A stretch of 53,066 nucleotides of DNA, taken from contig JAAUZJ010000018.1 of assembly GCA_014804695.1 (NCBI GenBank), forward strand, positions 1 to 53,066, read 5' to 3'. How positions within the stretch are numbered: the first letter of the stretch is position 1; the number at the start of each line of letters is the position of its first letter. Below the pieces are notes generated by a model. It made no database searches. It saw only the letters and a program-made list of their open reading frames with translations, and had not been told where the DNA came from. The DNA is from Lachnospiraceae bacterium (GTDB taxonomy: Bacteria > Bacillota > Clostridia > Lachnospirales > Lachnospiraceae). Positions 25,276 through 33,470 of this stretch are shown one piece after another. Made by a program: the position numbers and the translations under genes.

Positions 25276-27285
25276 ATGGTATACGCATTGGTAGGAAATC
25301 AAAATTGTGGAAAGACTACGCTGTTTAACCAGCTTACAGGATCAAATCAGCATGTGGGTAATTTTCCGGGGGTGACGGTAGACCAGAAGGTCGGAGAAAT
25401 CCGCGGTGAAAAGAAGGATGCCGTTGTAGATTTGCCGGGAATTTATTCAATCAGACCTTATAGTAAAGAGGAGATTGTAACCAGGAATTTTATTTTAAAC
25501 GAAAAACCGGATGGAATTATCAATATTGTGGATGCTACAAATATTGAAAGAAATCTTTATTTGACGCTGCAGCTATTAGAAATGCATATTCCTATGGTAC
25601 TGGCGCTCAATATGATGGATGAAGTGCGCGGTAATGGAGGAACAATTGCAATTGATAAGATGGAAGAACAGCTTGGGATTCCGGTGATTGCAATAAGTGC
25701 GATTAAGAATGAGGGTGTGGATGATTTAATCCATTCGATCAGGGAAGTGTCATCCAGACGTATTTATCCGAAGGTAACGGATTTTTGTGAAAAAGGTCCG
25801 GTACATAGATGTATTCATGCGGTCAGCCATCAGGTGGAAGATCATGCGGAGGCAATTGGAATGTCACCTCGTTTTGCAGCGGCTAAGATTGTTGAGGGTG
25901 ATAAAGATATTATAGAGCAGTTAAGGCTCTCACAAAATGAGTTGGAGTTAATGGAGCATACCATTGTGGAGATGGAGCAGGACAGCGACATGGACAGAAA
26001 TGCCGCCCTTGCGGATATGCGTTATGAATTTATCGAAAAAACGTGTAAATATGCAGTGGTTAAATGTAAAGAAAGTAAGGAGCATAAGAGAAGCGTTAAA
26101 ATAGATACTATACTTACAGGTAAATATTTTGCAATTCCATCGTTTTTACTTATAATGCTGCTAATTTTCTGGCTTACCTTCGGCGTTATTGGAGCCTTTT
26201 TAAGTGATATCCTAAGTATGGGAATTGACGCATTGTCTGACATTACGCAGACGGCGCTTGAGGCTTACGGGATTAATCCGATTGTTGAAAGTCTTGTAAT
26301 AGACGGTATTTTTGCGGGCGTTGGAAGCGTATTAAGTTTCCTGCCGATAATTGTGGTGTTGTTTTTCTTTCTATCGATTCTGGAAGATTCGGGATATATG
26401 GCAAGAATTGCGTTTGTAATGGACAGACCTCTGCGAAAGATAGGCCTTTCCGGAAGGAGCTTTGTATCCATGCTGATAGGTTTCGGGTGCAGTGTTCCGG
26501 CAGTTATGTCCAGCAGGACGCTTTCTTCGGAGAGAGATAAAATGATGACCATAATGTTAATTCCTTTTATCAGCTGCTCGGCTAAGATTCCGATTTATGC
26601 CTTATTTACAGCGGCCTTTTTTCCTGAGCATCCGGTGCTTGTGATGATGGGAATGTATGTACTTGGAATCATAGTAGGTCTTATTGTTGCAATTGTATTA
26701 AATCATACGGTTTTTCGTGGAAATTCGATGCCGTTTGTAATGGAACTTCCAAATTACCGTTTCCCTTCGGCTAAAAGCGTGCTGCTGCTGATGTGGGATA
26801 AGGCCAAGGACTTTTTACAAAGGGCGTTTACCATAATTTTTCTAGCGACTTTGATCATCTGGTTTTTACAGACCTTTGACAGCCGCTTTAATGTAGTTGC
26901 GGACAGTAAAGACAGTCTGCTTGCAATGCTTGGAAAGTGTATTGCACCCATTTTTATACCGCTTGGCTTTAACGACTGGCGTGTGGCAACTTCCCTTATC
27001 AGCGGCTTTTCTGCAAAAGAGGCGGTTGTAAGCACTTTAAGCGTACTTACCGGCACAACAATGAGTAATTTGAGCGAGTCGCTTGGAATGATATTTACAC
27101 CTGTAAGCGCAATTTCATTTCTTGTATTTACACTGCTTTATACGCCTTGCGTGGCAGCGGTTGCAACGATCAAACGTGAAATGGCTTCTTCGTGGAAAGC
27201 ATTTTTGGTAGTGCTTATGCAGTGTGCGGTTGCGTGGATAGTTTCTTTTGCAGTATACGGTATTTTATGTTTTATTACTGCATAG
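25264..27285 (+). CDS. feoB: Ferrous iron transporter FeoB
   Basis: FeoB is a membrane transporter for Fe(II) with an N-terminal GTPase. The 673-residue product has G1 GNQNCGKTT (residues 11-19), G2 region NFPGVTVDQK, G3 DLPGIYSI and G4 NMMD. The membrane part carries two gate-like repeats (GFGCSVPAVMSSRTL and GFSAKEAVVSTLSVL). The ATG at 25264 lies six bases after GAGAG in the repeat module; the ATG at 25276 is an alternative that matches the usual family N terminus better. It forms one operon with feoA, probably under iron control. Confidence 0.96.
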   Translation: MVINMVYALVGNQNCGKTTLFNQLTGSNQHVGNFPGVTVDQKVGEIRGEKKDAVVDLPGIYSIRPYSKEEIVTRNFILNEKPDGIINIVDATNIERNLYLTLQLLEMHIPMVLALNMMDEVRGNGGTIAIDKMEEQLGIPVIAISAIKNEGVDDLIHSIREVSSRRIYPKVTDFCEKGPVHRCIHAVSHQVEDHAEAIGMSPRFAAAKIVEGDKDIIEQLRLSQNELELMEHTIVEMEQDSDMDRNAALADMRYEFIEKTCKYAVVKCKESKEHKRSVKIDTILTGKYFAIPSFLLIMLLIFWLTFGVIGAFLSDILSMGIDALSDITQTALEAYGINPIVESLVIDGIFAGVGSVLSFLPIIVVLFFFLSILEDSGYMARIAFVMDRPLRKIGLSGRSFVSMLIGFGCSVPAVMSSRTLSSERDKMMTIMLIPFISCSAKIPIYALFTAAFFPEHPVLVMMGMYVLGIIVGLIVAIVLNHTVFRGNSMPFVMELPNYRFPSAKSVLLLMWDKAKDFLQRAFTIIFLATLIIWFLQTFDSRFNVVADSKDSLLAMLGKCIAPIFIPLGFNDWRVATSLISGFSAKEAVVSTLSVLTGTTMSNLSESLGMIFTPVSAISFLVFTLLYTPCVAAVATIKREMASSWKAFLVVLMQCAVAWIVSFAVYGILCFITA

Positions 27286-27564
27286 TGCGACGTGAATCTT
27301 TTTTATATAGAAATGTGTCGCGAAAGATATTTCCGGGATGTGAATCCTAATACATATGAATATAATGAGGAACAATAAGGATAGATGGGCATAGTATGAT
27401 GATAGAGTGGTTATATATGTATTATGTAATTCTAATTATATCAGAGTAAGATTTATCCTTGCATTTTCCTTATATTAGTATTATCATTATCTTTTAATAA
27501 AAACAATTTTTAGAACAGGGTTCATGCAGAGAGGATAAGTCTTAAAAATTAAGGAGACCGGTAT
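27286..27564 (+). promoter_or_regulatory. Intergenic region with candidate promoter for the ZIP gene
   Basis: TTGCAT (27459-27464) and TATCAT (27482-27487) are spaced by 17 bases, about 75 bases before the ZIP gene. The remainder of the gap is AT-rich, with no gene, terminator or RNA that I can support. Confidence 0.5.
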
Positions 27565-28341
27565 ATGGGTGTATTTTTGGGACTTATGGTTCCGTTTCTC
27601 GGAACGGCTGCAGGGGCTTCCTGTGTCTTTTTTATGCGAAATTCCATGAAATCTGTTGTTGAAAAGGTGCTGCTTGGTTTTGCATCAGGCGTCATGGTTG
27701 CGGCTTCTGTGTGGTCGCTTTTGCTTCCTGCAATAGATATGTCAGAAGGCTATGGGAAATTAGCGTTTATTCCGGCGGCGCTTGGCTTTGCGGTGGGGAT
27801 TTTCTTTTTATATGGACTTGATAAGCTGATTCCGCATATTCATCTTGGCGGAAAGAAGCCTGAGGGAATTAAAAGCAGACTTACCAAGACTGCGATGCTT
27901 GCGCTTGCGGTTACACTGCACAATATTCCTGAGGGTATGGCGGTGGGAGTTGTATTTGCAGGAGTGATTTCGGGAAACCATGAGATTACAATGGCGGCTG
28001 CGTATGCACTGGCGGTAGGAATTGCCATACAGAATTTTCCGGAGGGCGCGATCATATCCATGCCCATGAAAAACAATGGCTCAGGCAGTAAGAGGGCCTT
28101 TATTTATGGGGTGCTGTCTGGTATTGTGGAACCCATCGGAGCCTTTTTAACATTGCTTGTGACTGGTGCGATAGAAAAGGCACTGCCATTTCTTCTGGCA
28201 TTTGCAGCGGGAGCCATGATATTTGTAGTGGTGGAAGAGTTGATCCCGGAGGCTTCAAGGGATGGGGAGTCCGATGGCGCTACACTGGGATTTGCACTTG
28301 GATTTCTTATAATGATGGTTTTGGATGTTGCATTGGGATAG
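27565..28341 (+). CDS. ZIP family divalent metal transporter, ZupT-like
   Basis: The 258-residue product has eight hydrophobic segments and the paired metal-site motifs HNIPEG in helix 4 and NFPEG in helix 5, with EELIPE in a later helix. ZIP proteins import Zn(II), and often Fe(II) or Mn(II), into the cytosol. A His-containing loop (PHIHLGGKK) lies between helices 3 and 4 and may bind metal. The ATG follows AAGGAG. It lies between feoAB and a cation-efflux gene, supporting a metal-homeostasis neighbourhood. Confidence 0.92.
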   Translation: MGVFLGLMVPFLGTAAGASCVFFMRNSMKSVVEKVLLGFASGVMVAASVWSLLLPAIDMSEGYGKLAFIPAALGFAVGIFFLYGLDKLIPHIHLGGKKPEGIKSRLTKTAMLALAVTLHNIPEGMAVGVVFAGVISGNHEITMAAAYALAVGIAIQNFPEGAIISMPMKNNGSGSKRAFIYGVLSGIVEPIGAFLTLLVTGAIEKALPFLLAFAAGAMIFVVVEELIPEASRDGESDGATLGFALGFLIMMVLDVALG

Positions 28342-28381
28342 TACTTAACAGTTATGAAAAAAGCAAAGGAGTAAAGATAAG

Positions 28382-28624
28382 ATGAAAAGTTATATGTTGG
28401 ATTTAAATTCTATTGAAAAGGTAAGGGGCTTCGTATCTGAAATTAATAATATTAAAGGATATTTTGATTTAGTTTCCGGAAGATATGTGGTAGATGCCAA
28501 GTCAATTATGGGTATTTTCTCAATGGATTTATCTAACAGTGTAGAACTGAGAATTTTAGAGACTAACGAGGATATATCCGCTATTGAAAAGGCAATAGCG
28601 CCGTATCTTGCAGATTCTAAATAA
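28382..28624 (+). CDS. HPr-like protein lacking the phosphorylatable histidine
   Basis: The 80-residue product matches the HPr fold around the regulatory-serine loop (VDAKSIMGIFSMD). The region that normally holds the catalytic histidine (GIHARPA) is replaced, and no His is present anywhere in the protein. It can therefore not act as a classical PTS phosphocarrier. It may be a regulatory relative of Crh/HPr type, or a structural partner. It sits between the ZIP and CDF metal transporters and is followed by repeat copy B, which separates it from the next gene. Confidence 0.75.
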   Translation: MKSYMLDLNSIEKVRGFVSEINNIKGYFDLVSGRYVVDAKSIMGIFSMDLSNSVELRILETNEDISAIEKAIAPYLADSK

Positions 28625-28626
28625 TA

Positions 28627-28672
28627 GGGTGAAAAATAAATTTTTCACCCTTTGAGAGAAGGGCATGGTTAT
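28627..28672 (+). repeat. Palindrome plus translation-start module, copy B
   Basis: 28627-28650 is identical to the 24-base palindrome at 25196-25219. It is followed by TTTGAGAGAAGGGCATGGTT, which differs at one base from the feoB start module over the shared part and contains the start codon of the cation-efflux gene. The second hairpin of copy A is missing here. Confidence 0.9.
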
Positions 28673-29552
28673 ATTTGTGGAAGAAAAAATTGTAATGCGG
28701 GTTTCGCTTGTCAGCATTGTATTAAATATTGTATTATCGCTTTTTAAATTACTGGCAGGTATTATAGCTTCTTCGGGAGCTATGGTTTCCGATGCCATAC
28801 ATTCGGCCTCAGATGTATTTAGTACAATTATAGTTATGATAGGTGTACATATATCCGCTAAGAAATCAGACCATGATCATCAGTATGGGCATGAGCGAAT
28901 GGAGTGTGTGGCTTCAATTGTGCTTGCGGTGGTCTTATGTGTAACTGGGTTAGGAATCGGGTGCGAAGGGCTTAAAACAATTATAGGCGGCCAATATGAA
29001 GAACTTGCAATACCGGGAATGTTGGCGTTAGTTGCGGCAATTTTCTCCATTGCGCTTAAAGAATGGATGTTCTGGTATACCAGAGCGGCGGCTAAGAAGG
29101 TGAATTCCGGAGCATTAATGGCGGATGCATGGCATCATAGGTCGGATTCGCTTTCATCTATCGGGGCACTTGTTGGTATTTTTGCATCGCGTATGGGATA
29201 CCCGGTATTTGACTGCGTGGCAAGCGTTGTGATCAGCCTTTTTATTATAAAGGCGGCCTATGAAATTTTTAAGGATGCAGTAGATAAAATGGTAGATAAA
29301 GCCTGTGATGATGAAACGATTGAGAAAATGCGCAAGCTGATATCGGAACAGGAAGGCGTTCTTGGAATCGATGTTCTGCGTACCAGATTGTTTGGCAATA
29401 AGATTTATGTTGATATAGAAATTTCCGCAGACGGCAGCAGGAGCCTTAATGAAACTCATGCGGTTGCAGAATGTGTACATGATAAAATAGAAATGAATTT
29501 TCCGTATGTAAAGCATTGCATGGTGCATGTAAATCCATATCGCGGCATATAG
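28665..29552 (+). CDS. Cation diffusion facilitator (CDF) family efflux protein
   Basis: The 295-residue product has six hydrophobic segments and the CDF metal-site motifs: SDAIHSASD in helix 2, and DAWHHRSDS in helix 5. It also has a His-rich cytoplasmic loop start (SDHDHQYGHERM) and a C-terminal ferredoxin-like domain (about 210-295). The family exports Zn(II), Fe(II), Mn(II) or other divalent metals with proton exchange. The start codon and ribosome site come from repeat copy B. The position near feoAB and ZIP fits metal balance; the exact metal is not readable. Confidence 0.92.
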   Translation: MVIFVEEKIVMRVSLVSIVLNIVLSLFKLLAGIIASSGAMVSDAIHSASDVFSTIIVMIGVHISAKKSDHDHQYGHERMECVASIVLAVVLCVTGLGIGCEGLKTIIGGQYEELAIPGMLALVAAIFSIALKEWMFWYTRAAAKKVNSGALMADAWHHRSDSLSSIGALVGIFASRMGYPVFDCVASVVISLFIIKAAYEIFKDAVDKMVDKACDDETIEKMRKLISEQEGVLGIDVLRTRLFGNKIYVDIEISADGSRSLNETHAVAECVHDKIEMNFPYVKHCMVHVNPYRGI

Positions 29553-29604
29553 ACAGTATTTTAGGAAAACCTATTTATAGACGTTGTTTCATAGTGGGCA
29601 GAGT

Positions 29605-29633
29605 TTGCGAATTGCTTATTTTTGTGCTATATT
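29605..29633 (+). promoter_or_regulatory. Promoter of the cardiolipin synthase gene
   Basis: TTGCGA (29605-29610) and TATATT (29628-29633) are spaced by 17 bases. The predicted start near 29640 makes the ATG at 29660 the natural first codon. Confidence 0.7.
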
Positions 29634-29659
29634 ATGTAGAGATGGAGCAAAGATATAGT

Positions 29660-31189
29660 ATGAGGAAATTATTACATTTTGTGCTAAACAGGGTATTTAT
29701 TACGGCGGTACTTGTTCTTTTGCAAGTCGCCTTTTTCCTGTTAGAACTTTCAAAATGGAGCAGTTATTATGTGTTGATTGCGGCGATACTTAGACTTATT
29801 AGTATTGCAGTTATAATTTATCTTATATACAGGCCGAATAATCCGGCGGTTAAGCTGGCGTGGATCATTCCTATAATGATGTTTCCGCTTTTTGGGGGAA
29901 TATTATATCTTTCCTGTGGACATGTTATTATTTCACGCAAGCTGCGTGATAAGATACAGACGGCGGATAAACTCATGCGTAAAAATATGCCGGAGAATAA
30001 AGATATACAGCAGAAATTACAGGCCGAGAATCCGATGGCGGCCAATCAGAGCAGATATTTAACCGAATATTCGGGTATGACAGTATGGGAAAATACGGAT
30101 ACTGTTTATTTCCCGGATGGCCTGTCTTATTGGAAAAAATTGTTAGAGGACCTTGAGACTGCGGAGAATTTCATCTTCCTTGAGTATTTTATTCTGGAAG
30201 AGGGTACAATGTGGAATGATATTCTCAAAATTCTTGAAAAAAAAGCTAAGCAAGGTGTAGAAGTCAGACTTATTTATGACGATTTCGGAACTGTGCTTAA
30301 GTTGCCTAAGCACTATGAACAGCATATTGAGAGTAAGGGAATTAAATGTGTTGCTTTTAACAAGCTGATTCCTATTATGACGGTTATTTTGAATAACAGG
30401 GACCATAGGAAGATTGTGGTAATAGACGGAAAAGTGGGTTATACCGGCGGAGTTAATCTTGCGGATGAGTATATAAATTATAAAACTGTTTTCGGGTATT
30501 GGAAGGATGCAGGGCTTCGCATTGAAGGGGAGGCTGTATGGAATTTTACCTCCATGTTTTTGCAGATGTGGAATATCTCTCGTTCTACGGATGAGGATTA
30601 TGCGCAATATCGTTATAATTTTAACAAACTTGTTGACTCAAAAGGTTATGTACAGCCTTATGGTGACACTCCGCTTGACGAAGAAACCGTGGGAGAAAAT
30701 GTATATCTTAATATGCTGGGATATGCCCAAAAATATTTTTATGCTTTCACACCTTATCTGGTTACGGATAATGAGATGTGTACCGCGCTTAAACTTGCAG
30801 CCAAAAGAGGGGTGGACGTTCGCATCGTAACTCCGGGAATTCCGGATAAAAAGACGGTTTACTGGCTGACTCAGTCTTCATATCAGAACCTGATAGAAGC
30901 CGGAGTAAAAATATATCAATTCACCCCGGGATTTATTCATTCTAAATGTGTGCTTTGCGATGATGAAGTTGCAGCAGTTGGAACGATTAATTTTGATTAT
31001 CGCAGTTTTTATCATCATTTTGAATGTGGCGTCTTTATGTATAATACAGATGCAGTTTTAGGACTTAAAGAGGATATGGAGGAAACATTTGCCGTATCGG
31101 AGCTTATTACTCTTGAGTGGTGTAAGAAAAAATTTATGAAGTTAAATGTGATTGGTCCGATACTCAAATTATTTTCCCCGCTATTTTAG
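29660..31189 (+). CDS. cls: Cardiolipin synthase (phospholipase D family)
   Basis: Cls condenses two phosphatidylglycerols into cardiolipin at the membrane. The product, 509 residues from ATG 29660, has two N-terminal membrane helices and two PLD HKD motifs: HRKIVVIDGKVGYTGG near residue 249 and HSKCVLCDDEVAAVG near residue 427. GGAG lies about twelve bases before this ATG. The frame stays open upstream to 29516, overlapping the CDF gene, but a promoter in that stretch argues against the longer form. Acyltransferase and DegV genes follow closely, suggesting a lipid-related operon. Confidence 0.93.
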   Translation: MRKLLHFVLNRVFITAVLVLLQVAFFLLELSKWSSYYVLIAAILRLISIAVIIYLIYRPNNPAVKLAWIIPIMMFPLFGGILYLSCGHVIISRKLRDKIQTADKLMRKNMPENKDIQQKLQAENPMAANQSRYLTEYSGMTVWENTDTVYFPDGLSYWKKLLEDLETAENFIFLEYFILEEGTMWNDILKILEKKAKQGVEVRLIYDDFGTVLKLPKHYEQHIESKGIKCVAFNKLIPIMTVILNNRDHRKIVVIDGKVGYTGGVNLADEYINYKTVFGYWKDAGLRIEGEAVWNFTSMFLQMWNISRSTDEDYAQYRYNFNKLVDSKGYVQPYGDTPLDEETVGENVYLNMLGYAQKYFYAFTPYLVTDNEMCTALKLAAKRGVDVRIVTPGIPDKKTVYWLTQSSYQNLIEAGVKIYQFTPGFIHSKCVLCDDEVAAVGTINFDYRSFYHHFECGVFMYNTDAVLGLKEDMEETFAVSELITLEWCKKKFMKLNVIGPILKLFSPLF

Positions 31190-31207
31190 AAAGAGAGATA
31201 ATTTTTT

Positions 31208-31960
31208 ATGTTACGTTTTATACAGGTAATTGTATGTAATCTGCCAAGAATATATATGATTCCGAGAATGGCCCATATGGCAGCGCACCCAGAGAAATAT
31301 AATGAGGAGAGATGTTATAAATATGCCAGACTTGCAATAAGAAGGATGATGAGGTCAGGGCATATACGCACTCAGGCGTATGGTCTGGAAAATCTGCCTA
31401 AAGAGGGCGGATATATTATGTTTCCCAATCATCAGGGAAAGTATGATGCGCTGGGGATTATGTACACACATAGTAAACCCTGCTCCGTAGTAATTGATGA
31501 TGCTAAGTCACATATGATTCTGACGTCGCAGTTCATAGATCTGGTAAAAGGAAAGCGGCTGGTTAAGGATGACATCCGCCAGTCAATTAAGATAATAAAG
31601 GAGTTATCCGAAGAGGCAAAGGCCGGAAGAAAGTTTATTATTTTTCCGGAGGGCGGATATGATCATAATCACAATCAAGTATGCGATTTTAAACCCGGCA
31701 GCTTTAAAAGTGCGATGAAAGCAAAAGTTCCGATCGTACCGGTGGTTTTGGTAGATTCATACAAAGTATTTGAAGAGTGGTCGCTTAGAAGAGTGACTAC
31801 GCAGGTACATTACTTACCAGCTATCTATTATCAGGATTATCAGGATATGACGACGGTAGAAGTGGCTGATATGGTGAATAAGAGGATTAGGGAATATATA
31901 AGAAGGATATTATATAAAGAAGGTTATGATAATGAAAGAAGCATTTCACATCATCAGTGA
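31208..31960 (+). CDS. plsC: 1-acylglycerol-3-phosphate acyltransferase (PlsC family)
   Basis: The 250-residue product has the acyltransferase HxxxxD motif in FPNHQGKYDALG and the glycerol-phosphate-binding motif FPEGGYDHN. It would acylate lysophosphatidic acid to phosphatidic acid at the membrane. The gene lies 18 bases after cls and overlaps the DegV gene by 29 bases, so all three are likely co-expressed. Paralogous acyltransferase specificity is possible. Confidence 0.88.
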   Translation: MLRFIQVIVCNLPRIYMIPRMAHMAAHPEKYNEERCYKYARLAIRRMMRSGHIRTQAYGLENLPKEGGYIMFPNHQGKYDALGIMYTHSKPCSVVIDDAKSHMILTSQFIDLVKGKRLVKDDIRQSIKIIKELSEEAKAGRKFIIFPEGGYDHNHNQVCDFKPGSFKSAMKAKVPIVPVVLVDSYKVFEEWSLRRVTTQVHYLPAIYYQDYQDMTTVEVADMVNKRIREYIRRILYKEGYDNERSISHHQ

Positions 31961-32846
31961 TGGTTCCTGCGATTTGCCCCCGGAGTTGGTGCGGGAGAAG
32001 AATATTACGGTAGTGCCCTTTTATGTGTCTTTTGATGATGAACACTATTATAAGGAGAATGTAGAAATCAATATCCGGGATTTTTACCAGCAGATGGTGG
32101 ACAGAAAGGGAGTTTACCCCAAGTCATCCATGCCCTCGATTCAGGATTACAAAGAAGCATTCCTGCCATTTGTCAAAGCAGATGTTCCGATAATCTGTAT
32201 CTGCATTACTACAAAATTCAGCGGCTCTATGCAGGCGGCGCTTAATGCCAGGGAAGTTATACAGGAGGAGTATCCGGGGACAGAGATTACCGTAATTGAT
32301 GCAACCGTCAATACAGTTCTGCAGGGACAGTACGTGTTGGAGGCAGTGGAGTTACGGGAACATGGAGTCAGCTATCAAAGTACGGTGAGGCGGCTGGAGG
32401 AAATCAAGAGTACAGGAAGAATTTTCTTTACGGTAGGGAATATGGAATACCTGAAGCATGGCGGGCGGATTGGCAAGGTGGCTGCACTTGCGGGTAGCGC
32501 CCTTGATATCCGTCCTATTATTACATTAAAACAAGGCGAGATTTTCCCTTCCGGTATGGACAGGGGAAGAAAACGAAGCGAAAAGAAGGTTTTGAATCTT
32601 TTGCTGGATTACCTTAGAAAAAGCAGTTTGGGAATTGAATGCTATAGTCTTGCAGTTGGATATGGGTATGATCAGGAAGAGGGAATTGACTTCCGAAATC
32701 AAGCATTATCTGTTCTGCATGATAAGGGGTATGAGATAGATAATATGCCGGTTTATCAGATAGGCGCGACTATAGGGGTACACACAGGTCCGTATCCGCT
32801 TGGCTTTGGAATAATTGAAAAGGCAATCCATCCTTTGCGGAGCTAA
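31932..32846 (+). CDS. DegV family fatty-acid-binding protein
   Basis: The product, 304 residues from ATG 31932, matches DegV/FakB proteins: the N-terminal ISDGSCDLP, the SSMPSIQDY loop, the TTKFSGSMQAA segment and GGRIGK. FakB proteins hold a fatty acid for phosphorylation by FakA before entry into phospholipid synthesis. The context after cls and plsC supports a lipid role. AAGAAGG lies eight bases before this ATG, so it is preferred over the ATG at 31926. The stop codon lies in a terminator hairpin. Confidence 0.92.
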   Translation: MKEAFHIISDGSCDLPPELVREKNITVVPFYVSFDDEHYYKENVEINIRDFYQQMVDRKGVYPKSSMPSIQDYKEAFLPFVKADVPIICICITTKFSGSMQAALNAREVIQEEYPGTEITVIDATVNTVLQGQYVLEAVELREHGVSYQSTVRRLEEIKSTGRIFFTVGNMEYLKHGGRIGKVAALAGSALDIRPIITLKQGEIFPSGMDRGRKRSEKKVLNLLLDYLRKSSLGIECYSLAVGYGYDQEEGIDFRNQALSVLHDKGYEIDNMPVYQIGATIGVHTGPYPLGFGIIEKAIHPLRS

Positions 32847-32862
32847 TAGAAATTAGCTCCGC
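32837..32862. terminator. Bidirectional hairpin between DegV and TspO genes
   Basis: GCGGAGCTAAT (32837-32847) pairs perfectly with 32852-32862 around AGAA. The DegV stop codon (32844-32846) lies in the left arm. It separates convergent genes. Confidence 0.75.
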
Positions 32863-32870
32863 CTTTGAAA

Positions 32871-33332
32871 TTAATTTAATAGATAGATTGCAAAATTTAA
32901 ATAGCCTGCAAAAGTTACCCATAGCAGATATGGAACCATCATATATCCGGCAGGTTTTGATATTTGATAGAACAGAATGGTTGTTTTGAGAATCAGCAGC
33001 CATAAGATAACAAGCCAGATAAATGCAAACAGGTATAGCTCCAAATTAAAAAAGATAATTGACCAGAAAAAGTTAAATATAAGCTGAATGCCGTATGTGG
33101 TCAGGGCCTTATCATTTGGCTTTCCGGATGTAAGCACCAGATATGATGCGATTCCCATAAGAATATACAGAATCGTCCACACAACCGGAAACAGCCAGCC
33201 TGGCGGAGCCAGACCAGGTTTAGTGATTGAATTAAAAGTTACCATACTATTTCGTGTCAAAAGAGAAGACAGACTGCCGACTGCAAGCGGTATGGCAAGA
33301 CATGTGATCAGATTTTTCCATTGGATTTTCAA
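32871..33332 (-). CDS. tspO: TspO/MBR family protein
   Basis: The 153-residue product has five hydrophobic helices and family motifs KPGLAPPGWLFPVVWTILY and NFFWSIIFF. TspO proteins bind porphyrins and related ligands in the membrane; the bacterial role is linked to stress and tetrapyrrole handling. The chosen start is TTG 33332, eight bases after a very strong GAGGGGGG site. A longer frame from 33356 would place the ribosome site inside the gene. It converges on the DegV gene. Confidence 0.93.
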   Translation of the reverse strand: MKIQWKNLITCLAIPLAVGSLSSLLTRNSMVTFNSITKPGLAPPGWLFPVVWTILYILMGIASYLVLTSGKPNDKALTTYGIQLIFNFFWSIIFFNLELYLFAFIWLVILWLLILKTTILFYQISKPAGYMMVPYLLWVTFAGYLNFAIYLLN

Positions 33333-33470
33333 AAAGCATCCCCCCTCTATTACCAATATGATTTGAGTTGTTTTTTTATTCCGGATTATTAGGAATTAAT
33401 CCTTATACTATTGCCGGAAGAAAAGTAGTATAATATTTTTATTATAAGATTTTGTCGGGAGGCTGTTTTG

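Noticed and set aside
29516..29659. Longer cardiolipin synthase start overlapping the CDF gene
   Set aside because: A consensus promoter lies within this stretch and the extra residues do not resemble the family N terminus.
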